From positions 1 through 63,635 of the forward strand of contig JAYPEK010000021.1 in assembly GCA_038125725.1 (NCBI GenBank): a stretch of 63,635 bases of DNA, in the 5' to 3' direction. A model generated the notes under the pieces. That model saw only the letters and a list, made by a program, of their open reading frames with translations. It was not told the origin of the DNA and ran no database searches. The translations under genes and the position numbers were made by a program. The DNA comes from TMED8 sp038125725 (GTDB lineage Bacteria > Pseudomonadota > Alphaproteobacteria > Rhodospirillales > Casp-alpha2). Positions 51,285 to 63,635 of this stretch are shown here, one piece after another; position 1 is the first letter of the stretch; each line of letters opens with the position of its first letter.

Positions 51285-52180
51285 GGCAGGGCCCTTTTTG
51301 ATGCAATCGGTTCACGCCGGAGCCGGCCGTATACGCGCCGAAGCGTGTCGTCGTCACCGAAGCCGCCGGCCTTCATGGCGATCATCAGCGGACGTCCTCC
51401 GGCCAGAATTTCGGCGGGGTCGGCCTGGCGCTCGCGCGGCGCGCGCAACACGCTGACGCCCGCAAGGCCGTCTATTCGATCCGCCTGCCGATGACTGCGG
51501 GGATTGGCCGTGCCGATGGCAACAAGGATCCCGCCGGCCGCGGCATCGAACGGTTTCTGCACTCGTGCGGTACCCGCCAGCCGCCGCGCCAGCGCCTCCG
51601 CCATGCCGGGCGAGCCGACCCAAAGAATCCCCCTAGGATCATCGAACGCGGCGACCTTGGCGTTCAACTCGTCCTGGGTTTCCGCGTCCGCCAGCACCAC
51701 GTCGCCGATCCCATCGGGGATCAGATCGGCGAGCGACGAGGTCCGTGCCGGATGGACCGGGTCGCGGCCATAAGCGCTTTCCGAGACCGGCATGCCGTCG
51801 ACGTACTGAATGCCGCCCGTCGTCGTGCGCCCGGCCGCCGGGAACGCCGGCGCGAATACCAGCGTCTTTCGTCCACTGTTCGAAAAGGCCGCGGCCATCT
51901 CCGCCGAGACGTGTCCGCGAAGGGTCGAATCGACGGTCTTGTAAAGCACTTCGCTGGCCGCCAGTTGACTCGTCAATTCGGCGACCCGACGCGCTGCCGC
52001 CGCGGCGGCAAGGGAGCGCGAACCGCTATCCACGGCAACGATATCACCGCCATCGCTGATCGGTTGCCGGCGCCCGATCCGTGCCCGCATCCCGCGTGCA
52101 ACGAACGGACCGGCGCCGTCGGCGGCGCTGGTGAGATCGTCCGCGACGATACCGACCCGAAACCTAAAATTGGTTCGCAT
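51281..52180 (-). CDS. Short DUF1537 four-carbon acid sugar kinase-like protein
   Basis: A 299-residue protein of the DUF1537 (OtnK/LtnK/DtnK) family, which phosphorylates C4 sugar acids. The substrate domain opens RVGIVADDLTSAADGAGPF and has LYKTVDSTLRGHVSAEM and FAPAFPAAGRTTTGGIQY. The nucleotide domain is represented by GILVAIGTANPRSHRQAD and the closing MIAMKAGGFGDDDTL. Normal members are about 420 residues, so roughly 120 residues of the nucleotide domain are absent. It could still be active or be a decayed gene. The IS element lies just 25 bases upstream of its ATG. Confidence 0.8.
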   Translation of the reverse strand: MRTNFRFRVGIVADDLTSAADGAGPFVARGMRARIGRRQPISDGGDIVAVDSGSRSLAAAAAARRVAELTSQLAASEVLYKTVDSTLRGHVSAEMAAAFSNSGRKTLVFAPAFPAAGRTTTGGIQYVDGMPVSESAYGRDPVHPARTSSLADLIPDGIGDVVLADAETQDELNAKVAAFDDPRGILWVGSPGMAEALARRLAGTARVQKPFDAAAGGILVAIGTANPRSHRQADRIDGLAGVSVLRAPRERQADPAEILAGGRPLMIAMKAGGFGDDDTLRRVYGRLRREPIASKRALP

Positions 52181-52186
52181 TCCTCA

Positions 52187-52216
52187 ATTATGAATACAGT
52201 CTGGAGACATTGTCAC
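52187..52216 (-). promoter_or_regulatory. Possible IS-derived hybrid promoter for the kinase-pdxA operon
   Basis: On the minus strand GTGACA (52211-52216, inside the IS end) is followed after 18 bases by CATAAT (52187-52192), each one base from consensus. Transcription would begin almost at the kinase ATG, so the mRNA would be leaderless or nearly so. This is based on pattern only. Confidence 0.35.
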
Positions 52217-52222
52217 GTTAAC
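52208..52222. repeat. Left terminal inverted repeat of the IS
   Basis: CATTGTCACGTTAAC; the exact complement lies at 52988-53002. Similarity to the other end stops a few bases inward. Confidence 0.85.
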
Positions 52223-52253
52223 GGTGGCTGCAGGCTCGTGTTAGGAATCCGAG

Positions 52254-52949
52254 ATGGATATCATCTCATATCGCCGTCATAGATTCCCGCCAGATTTCAT
52301 CCAACACGCTGTATGGCTCTACTATCGGTTCACGCTTAGCTTTCGCGACGTCGAAGAATTGCTGGCCGAGCGTCGCATTGACGTTTCCTATGAAACAATC
52401 CGGCGTTGGGCCGAAAAATTCGGCCGAGCCTATGCGAACCGATTGCGGCTAGGACGGGAAAAACCGAGTTCGACTTGGCATATCGACGAGGTGTTCGTGA
52501 AGATCGACGGCAAACAAATGCACCTCTGGCGCGCCGTGGATGATGAAGGTGAGGTGCTGGATGTGCTGCTGCAATCGAGACCAGACAAACGTGCTGCAAA
52601 CAAGCTCTTGCGCCGCCTTATGAAAAACCTGGGAACAACACCCGGAACTTTAGTCACTGACAAGTGGCGACCAACCGCCGCTGCGATCCGCGATGCTGTT
52701 CCGAGTGCCAAACATGATCGAGGGAAGCGGTTAAACAACCGAGCAGAAAACTCCCATCAGCCGACACGAAGACGAGAGCGAAAATTGCAGCGGTTCAAAT
52801 CACCGGCATCCGCGCAGAAATTCCTTTCGACCTTCTCAGCATTCTACAACCACTTCAATATCCAACGGCACCTCATCTCCCGACCAACTATGAAGAAGTT
52901 CCGTCAACAAGCATTCGATGCTTGGGCTCAGAGTGTGGCTGCTGCATGA
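52254..52949 (+). CDS. IS6-family transposase
   Basis: A 231-residue DDE transposase of the IS6/IS26 type. It starts with YRRHRFPPDFIQHAVWLYYRFTLSFRDVEELLAERRI, then the helix-turn-helix VSYETIRRWAEKFG. The catalytic triad is Asp in TWHIDEVFVKI, Asp in LVTDKWRP and Glu in RAENSHQPTRRRER. It is full length with no frameshift, so it is probably active or recently so. Base composition is visibly lower in G+C than the flanking genes. Confidence 0.93.
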   Translation: MDIISYRRHRFPPDFIQHAVWLYYRFTLSFRDVEELLAERRIDVSYETIRRWAEKFGRAYANRLRLGREKPSSTWHIDEVFVKIDGKQMHLWRAVDDEGEVLDVLLQSRPDKRAANKLLRRLMKNLGTTPGTLVTDKWRPTAAAIRDAVPSAKHDRGKRLNNRAENSHQPTRRRERKLQRFKSPASAQKFLSTFSAFYNHFNIQRHLISRPTMKKFRQQAFDAWAQSVAAA

Positions 52950-52987
52950 ATTCAAGTTGTGAGGCGTTTCGCCGTGCCAAGACGCCA

Positions 52988-53002
52988 GTTAACGTGACAA
53001 TG
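52988..53002. repeat. Right terminal inverted repeat of the IS
   Basis: GTTAACGTGACAATG, the perfect complement of the left end. A 16/17 match of this end (extended to 53004) also occurs at 40779-40795. Confidence 0.85.
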
Positions 53003-53085
53003 CCCGACAGACGATCGCCGGAAACCCTCGAATACCGAGCGTTTCCATAGACCGTCTCCTGGTCGGGAGTTCGCGCCAGGGTGCG

Positions 53086-53162
53086 TGGTGGGCCCGGCAG
53101 GACTCGAACCTGCAACCAGACCGTTATGAGCGGCCGGCTCTAACCAATTGAGCTACGGGCCC
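53086..53162 (-). tRNA. tRNA with CAT anticodon (tRNA-Ile2 or elongator tRNA-Met)
   Basis: A 77-base tRNA including an encoded CCA end. The acceptor stem pairs GGGCCCG with CGGGCCC; the D arm reads AGCTCAATTGGTTAGAGC, the anticodon loop is CTCATAA (anticodon at 53126-53128) and the T arm contains GGTTCGAGTCC. A CAT anticodon can be Met or, after lysidine modification, Ile2; the GGGCCCG acceptor and AT-free stem favour Ile2. It lies 80 bases from the IS end. Confidence 0.93.
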
Positions 53163-53239
53163 CGCGTCGCCAGGACGTGCGGCGTACGGGTCGTTAGATA
53201 GCAGCTTCGCCGGGGGCGGAAAAGCGCACTTTGCCGCCG

Positions 53240-54121
53240 TCAGGGCGCGGCGGCGGCTTGTGGCTCGCTGCCGCTGGCCTCGGTGCCGGTCGGGCCGATG
53301 ACCCGGTTGCGGCCGGCCTCTTTCGCCGCATAGAGATTGTTGTCGGCGCGGTTGATGGTGCTCAGGATGTCCGGATCTTCCGGGTCCGCCGAGGCGACGC
53401 CCAGGCTGGCGGTGAAATTGAGCACGCCGCCCGGATGCGCAACCGGGGTTTCGGCAAGCGCGGCGCGGATTTTCTCGGCCACCAGCATGGCGTTCTCGAT
53501 CGAGGTCTCGGGCAGGATGATGGCGAATTCCTCGCCGCCCATACGGCCCAACACGTCGGGCCGGCGCAGATTCTCCAGGCAGGTCCGCGCCAGCGCCCGG
53601 ATCACTTCGTCGCCCACCGCGTGGCCATAGGTGTCGTTGACGCCCTTGAAGCGGTCGATATCGAGCATGATGACGCTCAGGTCCGCATCGTAGCGCCGGT
53701 AGCGCTCGAGTTCCGCCTCGCCCAGGGTCAGGAAACTGCGCCGGTTGTGGCAGCCGGTGAGGGGGTCGGTACGCGCCAGGTCGATCAGTTCCTGGGTTTG
53801 GCGCGAAAGCTTGCGCATCAGCGGCACGAAAATGGCCAGCGCGATGACCGCCAGCGCCGCCAGAATGCCGCCGGCGATGATCGCCACGGCGATGCGGAGC
53901 GTATCCAACTCACCCGCCAGGGACTGCTTGCGGTCGTCCGATTGCGCGTCTTCCAGGGAGGCGGCGATCGACGCCACCAAGCCGTCGGCGGTGAGATAGC
54001 CGGCAACCACCAACCCGGCGATCACACCCAGGCTGAGGATGAAGATGATCGCGTAGGTCCTGACGAAGTTCTTCGTCGCCACGGCGCTCGTTTCCAAGAC
54101 GGAATCTCCCTTCCCAGGCAT
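53240..54121 (-). CDS. Membrane diguanylate cyclase (GGDEF)
   Basis: A 293-residue protein. Two hydrophobic helices (around residues 20-45 and 75-100) bracket a short periplasmic segment of about 30 residues, then a GGDEF domain with DPLTGCHNRRSF, LDIDRFKGVNDTYGHAVGD and the active site GRMGGEEFAIILPE. GGEEF is a functional variant, so it should make cyclic di-GMP from GTP. No RxxD inhibitory site was evident. The start is ATG 54121 rather than an upstream TTG at 54148. It is downstream of rpoD on the same strand, but a hairpin lies between them. Confidence 0.9.
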   Translation of the reverse strand: MPGKGDSVLETSAVATKNFVRTYAIIFILSLGVIAGLVVAGYLTADGLVASIAASLEDAQSDDRKQSLAGELDTLRIAVAIIAGGILAALAVIALAIFVPLMRKLSRQTQELIDLARTDPLTGCHNRRSFLTLGEAELERYRRYDADLSVIMLDIDRFKGVNDTYGHAVGDEVIRALARTCLENLRRPDVLGRMGGEEFAIILPETSIENAMLVAEKIRAALAETPVAHPGGVLNFTASLGVASADPEDPDILSTINRADNNLYAAKEAGRNRVIGPTGTEASGSEPQAAAAP

Positions 54122-54167
54122 GATACCTAGCCGTTGGGCCTGTACCAAGGGAAATATTGTGCTGGGA

Positions 54168-54183
54168 GGGCTCGCCGGAGCCC
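54168..54183 (-). terminator. Hairpin after rpoD
   Basis: GGGCTC (54168-54173) and GAGCCC (54178-54183) pair around a 4-base loop, 12 bases after the rpoD stop on the minus strand. No strong U-run follows. It is a possible terminator. Confidence 0.4.
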
Positions 54184-54194
54184 GCCAGAAGGCG

Positions 54195-56231
<2,037 letters not shown>

Positions 56232-56300
56232 TGTCTCAACCCCTAGTCAAAATCCGTAACGTCAAATCCGAAAGATCGAAATCCGAACCCGGATAATGTG

Positions 56301-58172
56301 TTAAATCCCCGCGAGCGCTTCTTCGTCTTCCGTCGCGAGTTCCAGTTTTTGCTGGATCAGCCGCTGGACGTGGCGCGACGCCTCTTCCGACGGACTTTCC
56401 CGACTGATGCGCTTTGCTTCTTCGATTTCTACCGCCAAGTCCTCATTGCGGATAATCCGCCATGATTCCCGCCAGCCGGAGAGAACCAGGTCGCGGTTCG
56501 CGTTCGGCCGTGCAAAGAAGTAATGCCCGCTGTCATCCGGGTCCAAAACGCGGCTCAGAATACCCGCAAAACCACTCTGGTTAAGGTGGGTAATCAAGCC
56601 CGCTGAATCAAGGCCTGGATTTTCAGCCAGCGTCTTTAAGACCTGTTGGCGGAGATTGTCAAGTTCCACGGCGGAAAACGCTATGGTTCCAAGGGCTTCG
56701 CTCATCTCGTCGAAAAATTCCGGATGATTGATCAGCGCCGCCAAAAGACCGGTGCGGCGGAGCTCGCTGCCATCCAGCCGGCGTTCCGCCTCGCGGCTGG
56801 AAACGTGGATATTGGCGCCCATGCCATACCCGCCGCTGCGCCCGCCCTTGCCGCGTCCGCCGCCACGCCCGCGGCCCTGCCAGCCGCCGCTGTCCTCGCC
56901 GCCCGGCCACATCCGCTCGCCGAACAGGCGCGAGAAATGCGCGCGCACGGTGGCGTCCTGGATGCGCCGGGTCTGCTCCTTCAGGCGCGCCTCTAGCCCG
57001 GCGCGGGCTTCCGGCTGCGACGGCATGCGGCCGCCGGTCTCGATCCGCCACAGCACTTCCGACAGCGGCTCGGCGGCATCGAGCACCGCGCGCATGGCCT
57101 CGGGCCCACCGGATTTGATCAGGTCGTCCGGATCCTGGCCGTCCGGCAGCGTCGCGAAGCGGAGCCCGTAGCCCGGTTTCAGGAATGGCAGCGCGCGCTC
57201 GGCCGCCTTGGCGGCGGCCCGCGCGCCGGCGGCATCGCCGTCAAAGCAGAGCAGCGGCTCGCGCACGATCTTCCACAGCAATTGAATCTGGTCTTCCGTC
57301 AGTGCCGTGCCCAAGGGCGCCACGGCGCCCTGGAAGCCGGCCTGGGCCAGCGCGATGACGTCCATGTAGCCCTCGGTGACGATCAGCGTTTCGTCCTTGC
57401 GCGCCGACGGCGTCGCCAGATGTAGGCCATAGAGCGTCCAGCGCTTCTGGAACAGCTGGGTTTCGGGCGAGTTCAGGTACTTGGGCTCGCCCGGCCCCAG
57501 GATGCGCCCGCCGAAACCGATGATGCGCCCGCGCCGGTCCGAGATCGGGAACATCACCCGGCCGCGGAAACGGTCGTAGCTGTCGCGTGCCGGGCCCGGG
57601 CCGTCGTTGTCGGGGCGGATCACCAGTCCGGCGCCGACCATCAACTCTTCATCGACGCCTTCGCGCGCCAGCGCCGCCTTCAACCGCCCGCGCCCATCCG
57701 GCGCGTAGCCCAGCCGGAAGCGTTTGATGGTCGCGTCCGTCAAACCCCGGCTTTTCAGATAATCGAGCCCCGGTTTCCCCTCCGGCATCCTGAGCGTGCG
57801 CTCGAACTCCACCGCCGCCAGTTCGACCACGTCGAAAAGCGTCTGGCGTTTCTTCTGCTGCTCGCGGTCCTCGGGCGTGTCGCGCGGCACTTCCATGCCG
57901 GCTTCGGCGGCAAGCTTCTCGACAGCTTCCGGAAAATTCAGCCCCTCCGTCTCCATGACGAAATCGAACACCGAACCATGCGCCTGGCAGCCGAAGCAGT
58001 GATAGAAGCCCTTTTCCTCGTTGACCGTGAAGGACGGCGTCTTTTCCTTGTGGAACGGGCAGAGCCCCTGGTGCTCGCGGCCCTTCCTCTGCAGCTTGAC
58101 CCGCCGGCCGATGACGTCGACCAGGCCGACGCGGGCGCGCAGTTCTTCCAGGAATTGATCGGAAAAGGCCAT
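56301..58172 (-). CDS. dnaG: DNA primase
   Basis: A 623-residue primase that makes RNA primers for replication. The N-terminal zinc finger has CPFHKEKTPSF and YHCFGCQAHG. The TOPRIM core includes SDRRGRIIGFGGRIL, ETLIVTEGYMDVIALAQAGF and LCFDGDAAGARAA. A Gly/Arg-rich linker around residue 425-450 precedes the C-terminal DnaB-binding helical domain. It sits between yqeY and rpoD, 69 bases upstream of the latter. Confidence 0.97.
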   Translation of the reverse strand: MAFSDQFLEELRARVGLVDVIGRRVKLQRKGREHQGLCPFHKEKTPSFTVNEEKGFYHCFGCQAHGSVFDFVMETEGLNFPEAVEKLAAEAGMEVPRDTPEDREQQKKRQTLFDVVELAAVEFERTLRMPEGKPGLDYLKSRGLTDATIKRFRLGYAPDGRGRLKAALAREGVDEELMVGAGLVIRPDNDGPGPARDSYDRFRGRVMFPISDRRGRIIGFGGRILGPGEPKYLNSPETQLFQKRWTLYGLHLATPSARKDETLIVTEGYMDVIALAQAGFQGAVAPLGTALTEDQIQLLWKIVREPLLCFDGDAAGARAAAKAAERALPFLKPGYGLRFATLPDGQDPDDLIKSGGPEAMRAVLDAAEPLSEVLWRIETGGRMPSQPEARAGLEARLKEQTRRIQDATVRAHFSRLFGERMWPGGEDSGGWQGRGRGGGRGKGGRSGGYGMGANIHVSSREAERRLDGSELRRTGLLAALINHPEFFDEMSEALGTIAFSAVELDNLRQQVLKTLAENPGLDSAGLITHLNQSGFAGILSRVLDPDDSGHYFFARPNANRDLVLSGWRESWRIIRNEDLAVEIEEAKRISRESPSEEASRHVQRLIQQKLELATEDEEALAGI

Positions 58173-58266
58173 GCGTCAATGTACTCCGGCGCGGATTCCC
58201 GCGCGAATTCGACAATTTAGGTTTGCTGTAACCTCAAGAAAACCGGGAGTTTTGCACCCGTTTCAT

Positions 58267-58298
58267 GGGTTTTCCACAAGCGCGTGTGGGTAAAACCC
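58267..58298 (-). terminator. Hairpin between yqeY and dnaG
   Basis: GGGTTTTCCACA (58267-58278) pairs with TGTGG and AAAACCC (58285-58298), giving a 12-base-pair stem with a 2-base bulge and a 6-base loop. It begins about 11 bases after the yqeY stop on the minus strand. It may reduce read-through from yqeY into dnaG. Confidence 0.5.
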
Positions 58299-58309
58299 GG
58301 CCGAATCGC

Positions 58310-58762
58310 TCAGCCGAGCTTCTCCTTCACCTGGGCGCTCGCCTTGCCGAAATCCATGCAGCCCGGGAAACGCTCCTTCAGCGCCCCCATGACCTTGCCC
58401 ATGTCCTTCAGCGTCGTCGCCTCGAATTCGGCGATGACGCCGTCGACCGCCTCGGAGATTTCGTCGGCGGACATCTGCTTCGGCAGGAAGCGCTCGATGA
58501 TGGCGATTTCGCCAGCTTCCTGCTCGGCCAGTTCCATGCGCCCGCCCTTCTTGTAGGCCTCGATGCTCTCGCGCCGCTGCTTGATCATGGATTGCAAGAG
58601 ACCCAGGATCTCATCGTCGTCGATGCCGTCGGTGTTGCCCTTGGAACGCGCGGCGATGTCGCGGTCCTTGAGGGCGGCTTGGATCAGCCGCAGCGTCGAT
58701 GTCGCCAGGGCGTCTTTCTCTTTCATCGCGGTTTTGAGGGCGTCGTTGAGCTCTGTCCGCAT
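58310..58762 (-). CDS. yqeY: GatB/YqeY domain protein
   Basis: A 150-residue protein of the GatB/YqeY family, homologous to the tRNA-binding tail domain of the GatB amidotransferase subunit. It begins MRTELNDALKTAMKEKDALATSTLRLIQAALKDRD, and has GRMELAEQEAGEIAIIERFLPKQMS in the middle. The function of stand-alone YqeY is not well established. It precedes dnaG on the same strand, as in many alphaproteobacteria, and is divergent from carA by 230 bases. Confidence 0.92.
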   Translation of the reverse strand: MRTELNDALKTAMKEKDALATSTLRLIQAALKDRDIAARSKGNTDGIDDDEILGLLQSMIKQRRESIEAYKKGGRMELAEQEAGEIAIIERFLPKQMSADEISEAVDGVIAEFEATTLKDMGKVMGALKERFPGCMDFGKASAQVKEKLG

Positions 58763-58915
58763 GGGGGGCTCCTTCCCGCACGTTAGCGTCTCCGGTGGTT
58801 CGATTCCCGGAATTTTCGCTGGAAACGCGGAGCCTAACCCATTCCCAACTTAAACGCAACTGGCGAAGGGTTTTTAAAGCATTGATATATAAGGATTTTT
58901 AGAATCATTGGAGTC

Positions 58916-58944
58916 TTGACCCCAAGCGCTTGATGGCTTAGACA
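58916..58944 (+). promoter_or_regulatory. Likely sigma-70 promoter of carA
   Basis: TTGACC (58916-58921), a 17-base spacer, and TAGACA (58939-58944), 48 bases before the carA ATG. The upstream stretch 58870-58910 is A/T-rich, as an UP element would be. No PyrR- or arginine-repressor-like site was noticed. Confidence 0.6.
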
Positions 58945-58992
58945 TCCGCAACTCTCGGAAATCAATTCTGACGCCCAAGGTTTTCCGTATCC

Positions 58993-60198
58993 ATGAATGA
59001 CGAGCAGAAACCCACGCCCACCCAGGGGAGCAATCCCCAGGAGGGCGCTTTTTCCGGCGCGCGCCCCGCGGACGCCGATGCCGCCTTGGTCCTGGCATCG
59101 GGCGAGGTGTTTTGGGGCCGGGGGGCTGGTGCCGCCGCAGATGCGGTCGGCGAGGTCTGTTTCAACACCTCGCTCACCGGCTACCAAGAGATCCTCACCG
59201 ATCCCAGCTACGCGGGGCAGTTGATCACCTTCACCTTCCCCCACATCGGCAATGTCGGTGCCAATCCCGAAGATCTCGAAACCACAACCCCGGCCTCCCG
59301 GGGTTGTATTTTAAGGGAATCCATCACCGATCCCGCCAACTGGCGCGCCGCGCAGCATCTCGACGCCTGGCTCAAGTCCTACGGCCTGCCGGCGATCACC
59401 GATGTCGATACCCGACGCCTGACGCGCCTGATCCGCGACGGCGGCGCGCCCATCGGCACCCTGGTCTATACGCCGGGCGCCGAACCCGACATCGAGGCCG
59501 CCCACGCCAAGGCGCAGGCCTGGCCGGGCCTTGAGGGCATGGACCTCGCCAAGGAGGTCACCTGCGCCCAGACCTACACCTGGGACGAGACCGAATGGCA
59601 CTTAGGGCAAGGCTTCGGCAGGCAGGACGCGCCCAAGTACCACGTGGTCGCCGTCGATTTCGGCGCCAAGCGCAACATCCTGCGCTGCCTCGCCAGCGCG
59701 GGGTGCCGTGTGACGGTGGTGCCGGCGACGGCGACGGCGGCGGAAATCCTCGCCATGAAGCCCGACGGCGTCTTTCTTTCGAACGGCCCCGGCGACCCAG
59801 CGGCAACGGGCGAATACGCGGTGCCTATGGTGCAGGGAATCATCGAGAGCGGCCTGCCGCTGTTCGGCATCTGCCTCGGCCACCAAATCCTGTCGCTGGC
59901 CTTGGGCGCCAAGACCAAAAAGATGCACATGGGCCACCGGGGCGGCAACCAGCCGGTCAAGGACCTGGTGACCGGCAAGGTCGAGATCACCAGCCAGAAC
60001 CACGGCTTCGTCGTCGATCCGAGCACCTTCCCGTCGGGCGTGGTCGAAAGCCACGTTTCCCTGTTCGACGGCTCCAACGAGGGGCTGAGGGTGGAAGGCA
60101 AACCGGTATTCTCCGTCCAATACCACCCGGAAGCCTCCCCCGGACCGCAAGACAGCCACTACCTGTTCCAACGCTTCGTTGATTTGATGGGAGGATGA
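58993..60198 (+). CDS. carA: Carbamoyl phosphate synthase small (glutaminase) subunit
   Basis: A 401-residue CarA. The N-terminal domain carries VCFNTSLTGYQEILTDPSYAGQLITFT. The class I glutamine amidotransferase domain starts around residue 210 (VVAVDFGAKRNILRCL) and has the catalytic Cys in FGICLGHQILSLALG and the His/Glu in VQYHPEASPGPQDS. It supplies ammonia from glutamine to CarB. It is followed by a cupin dioxygenase gene rather than carB directly. Confidence 0.97.
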   Translation: MNDEQKPTPTQGSNPQEGAFSGARPADADAALVLASGEVFWGRGAGAAADAVGEVCFNTSLTGYQEILTDPSYAGQLITFTFPHIGNVGANPEDLETTTPASRGCILRESITDPANWRAAQHLDAWLKSYGLPAITDVDTRRLTRLIRDGGAPIGTLVYTPGAEPDIEAAHAKAQAWPGLEGMDLAKEVTCAQTYTWDETEWHLGQGFGRQDAPKYHVVAVDFGAKRNILRCLASAGCRVTVVPATATAAEILAMKPDGVFLSNGPGDPAATGEYAVPMVQGIIESGLPLFGICLGHQILSLALGAKTKKMHMGHRGGNQPVKDLVTGKVEITSQNHGFVVDPSTFPSGVVESHVSLFDGSNEGLRVEGKPVFSVQYHPEASPGPQDSHYLFQRFVDLMGG

Positions 60199-60202
60199 CA
60201 AG

Positions 60203-60769
60203 ATGCATGCCTTGATTTCCGATCTGGTCGATAACCTGAAAATCATTACCGCCGAGGAAAGTGATCCGGCCGCCGTGGTCGCTCGGGTGAAGCCGCTGGC
60301 GCAGGCCATGGCCGAGGACACCAGCTGGGTTCGCCCGGAATATTACGAGGCCGACGAGGAGCAGGGTTTCGGCATCACCATCCTCAACGACGGTCCCAAT
60401 CACGAACTGCTGGTCGAGGTGATCTGCTGGCTGCCGGGCCTCGGCGTGGCGCCGCACGACCACCAGACCTGGGGCGTCGTCGTCGGCATCGACGGCAAAG
60501 AGGTCAACGTCGATTGGCAGCGCCACGATGACGGCTCGAAGCCCGGCTATGCGGACCTTTCGACCCGGCGCGAGACGGAAGTCGGCAACGGCGACGTCTG
60601 TGCCTTCCTGCCGAACGACATCCATAGCGTGCGCAACGATGCCGACGTGCCGTCACTGTCGCTGCATATGTACGGCATCGCGCCGTCGTCTTTGGACCGT
60701 TCCGAGTTCGACCCGATCACCAAGGTGCAGCGGCCCTGCCCGCAGCGGAAACGCAAGCCGGCCGCCTAA
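60203..60769 (+). CDS. Thiol dioxygenase-like cupin (cysteine dioxygenase family)
   Basis: A 188-residue cupin of the cysteine/3-mercaptopropionate dioxygenase type, which oxidises a thiol to a sulfinic acid with O2. Iron ligands are the HxH in GVAPHDHQTWGVVVG and the His in LPNDIHSVRN. The acidic residue usually found in other cupins is missing, as is normal in thiol dioxygenases. GGAGG lies before the ATG. It is 4 bases after carA and 21 before carB, so it is most likely transcribed with them. The exact thiol is not known. Confidence 0.82.
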   Translation: MHALISDLVDNLKIITAEESDPAAVVARVKPLAQAMAEDTSWVRPEYYEADEEQGFGITILNDGPNHELLVEVICWLPGLGVAPHDHQTWGVVVGIDGKEVNVDWQRHDDGSKPGYADLSTRRETEVGNGDVCAFLPNDIHSVRNDADVPSLSLHMYGIAPSSLDRSEFDPITKVQRPCPQRKRKPAA

Positions 60770-60790
60770 ATTCAAAGAGCAAAAACAAGC

Positions 60791-63635
<2,845 letters not shown>

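Larger units (their letters stand above)
52206..53004 (+). mobile_element. IS6-family-type insertion sequence, complete
   Basis: An element of about 799 bases with one transposase gene and terminal inverted repeats: CATTGTCACGTTAAC at 52208-52222 and its complement at 52988-53002, 15 of 15 identical. The size, single DDE transposase and layout fit IS6 (IS26-like). No 8-base target duplication is seen: the flanks AGTCTGGA and CGACAGAC differ. That suggests recombination or deletion after insertion. It lies between the pdxA/kinase operon and a tRNA gene. Confidence 0.85.

Noticed and set aside
52198..53012. Eight-base target duplication around the IS
   Set aside because: The flanks AGTCTGGA and CGACAGAC are not alike, and shifting the boundaries by one or two bases does not help.
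58270..58278. DnaA box TTTTCCACA near dnaG
   Set aside because: It is a single one-mismatch copy within a hairpin, with no cluster of boxes or A/T-rich unwinding region, so there is no case for an origin.

Overview
The window is high-GC DNA that looks like the chromosome of an alphaproteobacterium, most likely Rhodospirillales-like. The reasons are a yqeY-dnaG-rpoD block next to divergent carA/carB, an Lrp-controlled PutA without a DNA-binding domain, a short HypF1-type protein, and many TRAP and Liv transporters for organic and amino acids. A run of 15 G followed by 10 N (31862-31911) shows a draft assembly.

Layout. 1-12.3 kb is a catabolic cluster: amidohydrolase, GntR regulator, D-amino-acid/sarcosine-oxidase-like flavoenzyme, a TRAP transporter (dctP-dctQ-dctM), the two ATP-dependent hydantoinase/oxoprolinase subunits, and an EamA exporter. 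12.4-22.6 kb is central metabolism: HAD hydrolase, putA with its divergent Lrp-type regulator, glycerol kinase, class I aldolase, glucokinase, a TfdA/TauD dioxygenase and a PfkB sugar kinase. 22.7-27.4 kb is a complete [NiFe]-hydrogenase maturation operon hypABFCDE with no hydrogenase structural genes in view. A transglutaminase-like gene follows, then a branched-chain-amino-acid-type ABC transporter (livK, livH, and a livM-livG-livF fusion interrupted by a frameshift). 33.4-40.8 kb holds an NTF2-like gene, a second GntR regulator and an operon that I read as oxamate carbamoyltransferase (AllF/FdrA, AllG/DUF1116, AllH/DUF2877) plus carbamate kinase. That operon is headed by a cytosine-deaminase-like amidohydrolase and a 65-residue protein that looks like a detached FdrA tail.

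40.8-52.2 kb is a LysR-linked region. It has two hot-dog (MaoC-like) proteins, a succinyl-CoA-synthetase-like pair and a TAXI-type TRAP transporter on the plus strand. On the minus strand are RidA, a TIM-barrel/cupin fusion, PdxA and a short DUF1537 kinase. This 11.4-kb region is bordered by a complete IS6-type element (52206-53004) on one side and a solitary copy of that element's terminal repeat (40779-40795) on the other, so it may have arrived by IS-mediated transfer. 53.1-63.6 kb is housekeeping: a CAT-anticodon tRNA, a GGDEF protein, rpoD, dnaG, yqeY, carA, a thiol-dioxygenase-like cupin, and carB, which runs off the window.

How the parts may work together (inference). Three promoters, those of the flavoenzyme, the hydantoinase and the livK/NTF2 region, carry the same ATCGTATAC box, typical of FadR-type GntR operators. 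This suggests one regulon that imports a nitrogen heterocycle or ureide, opens the ring, and recovers ATP through carbamoyl phosphate and carbamate kinase. All three solute-binding-protein genes (dctP, livK, TAXI) are followed by a strong hairpin before the permease gene, a likely way to make more binding protein than permease.
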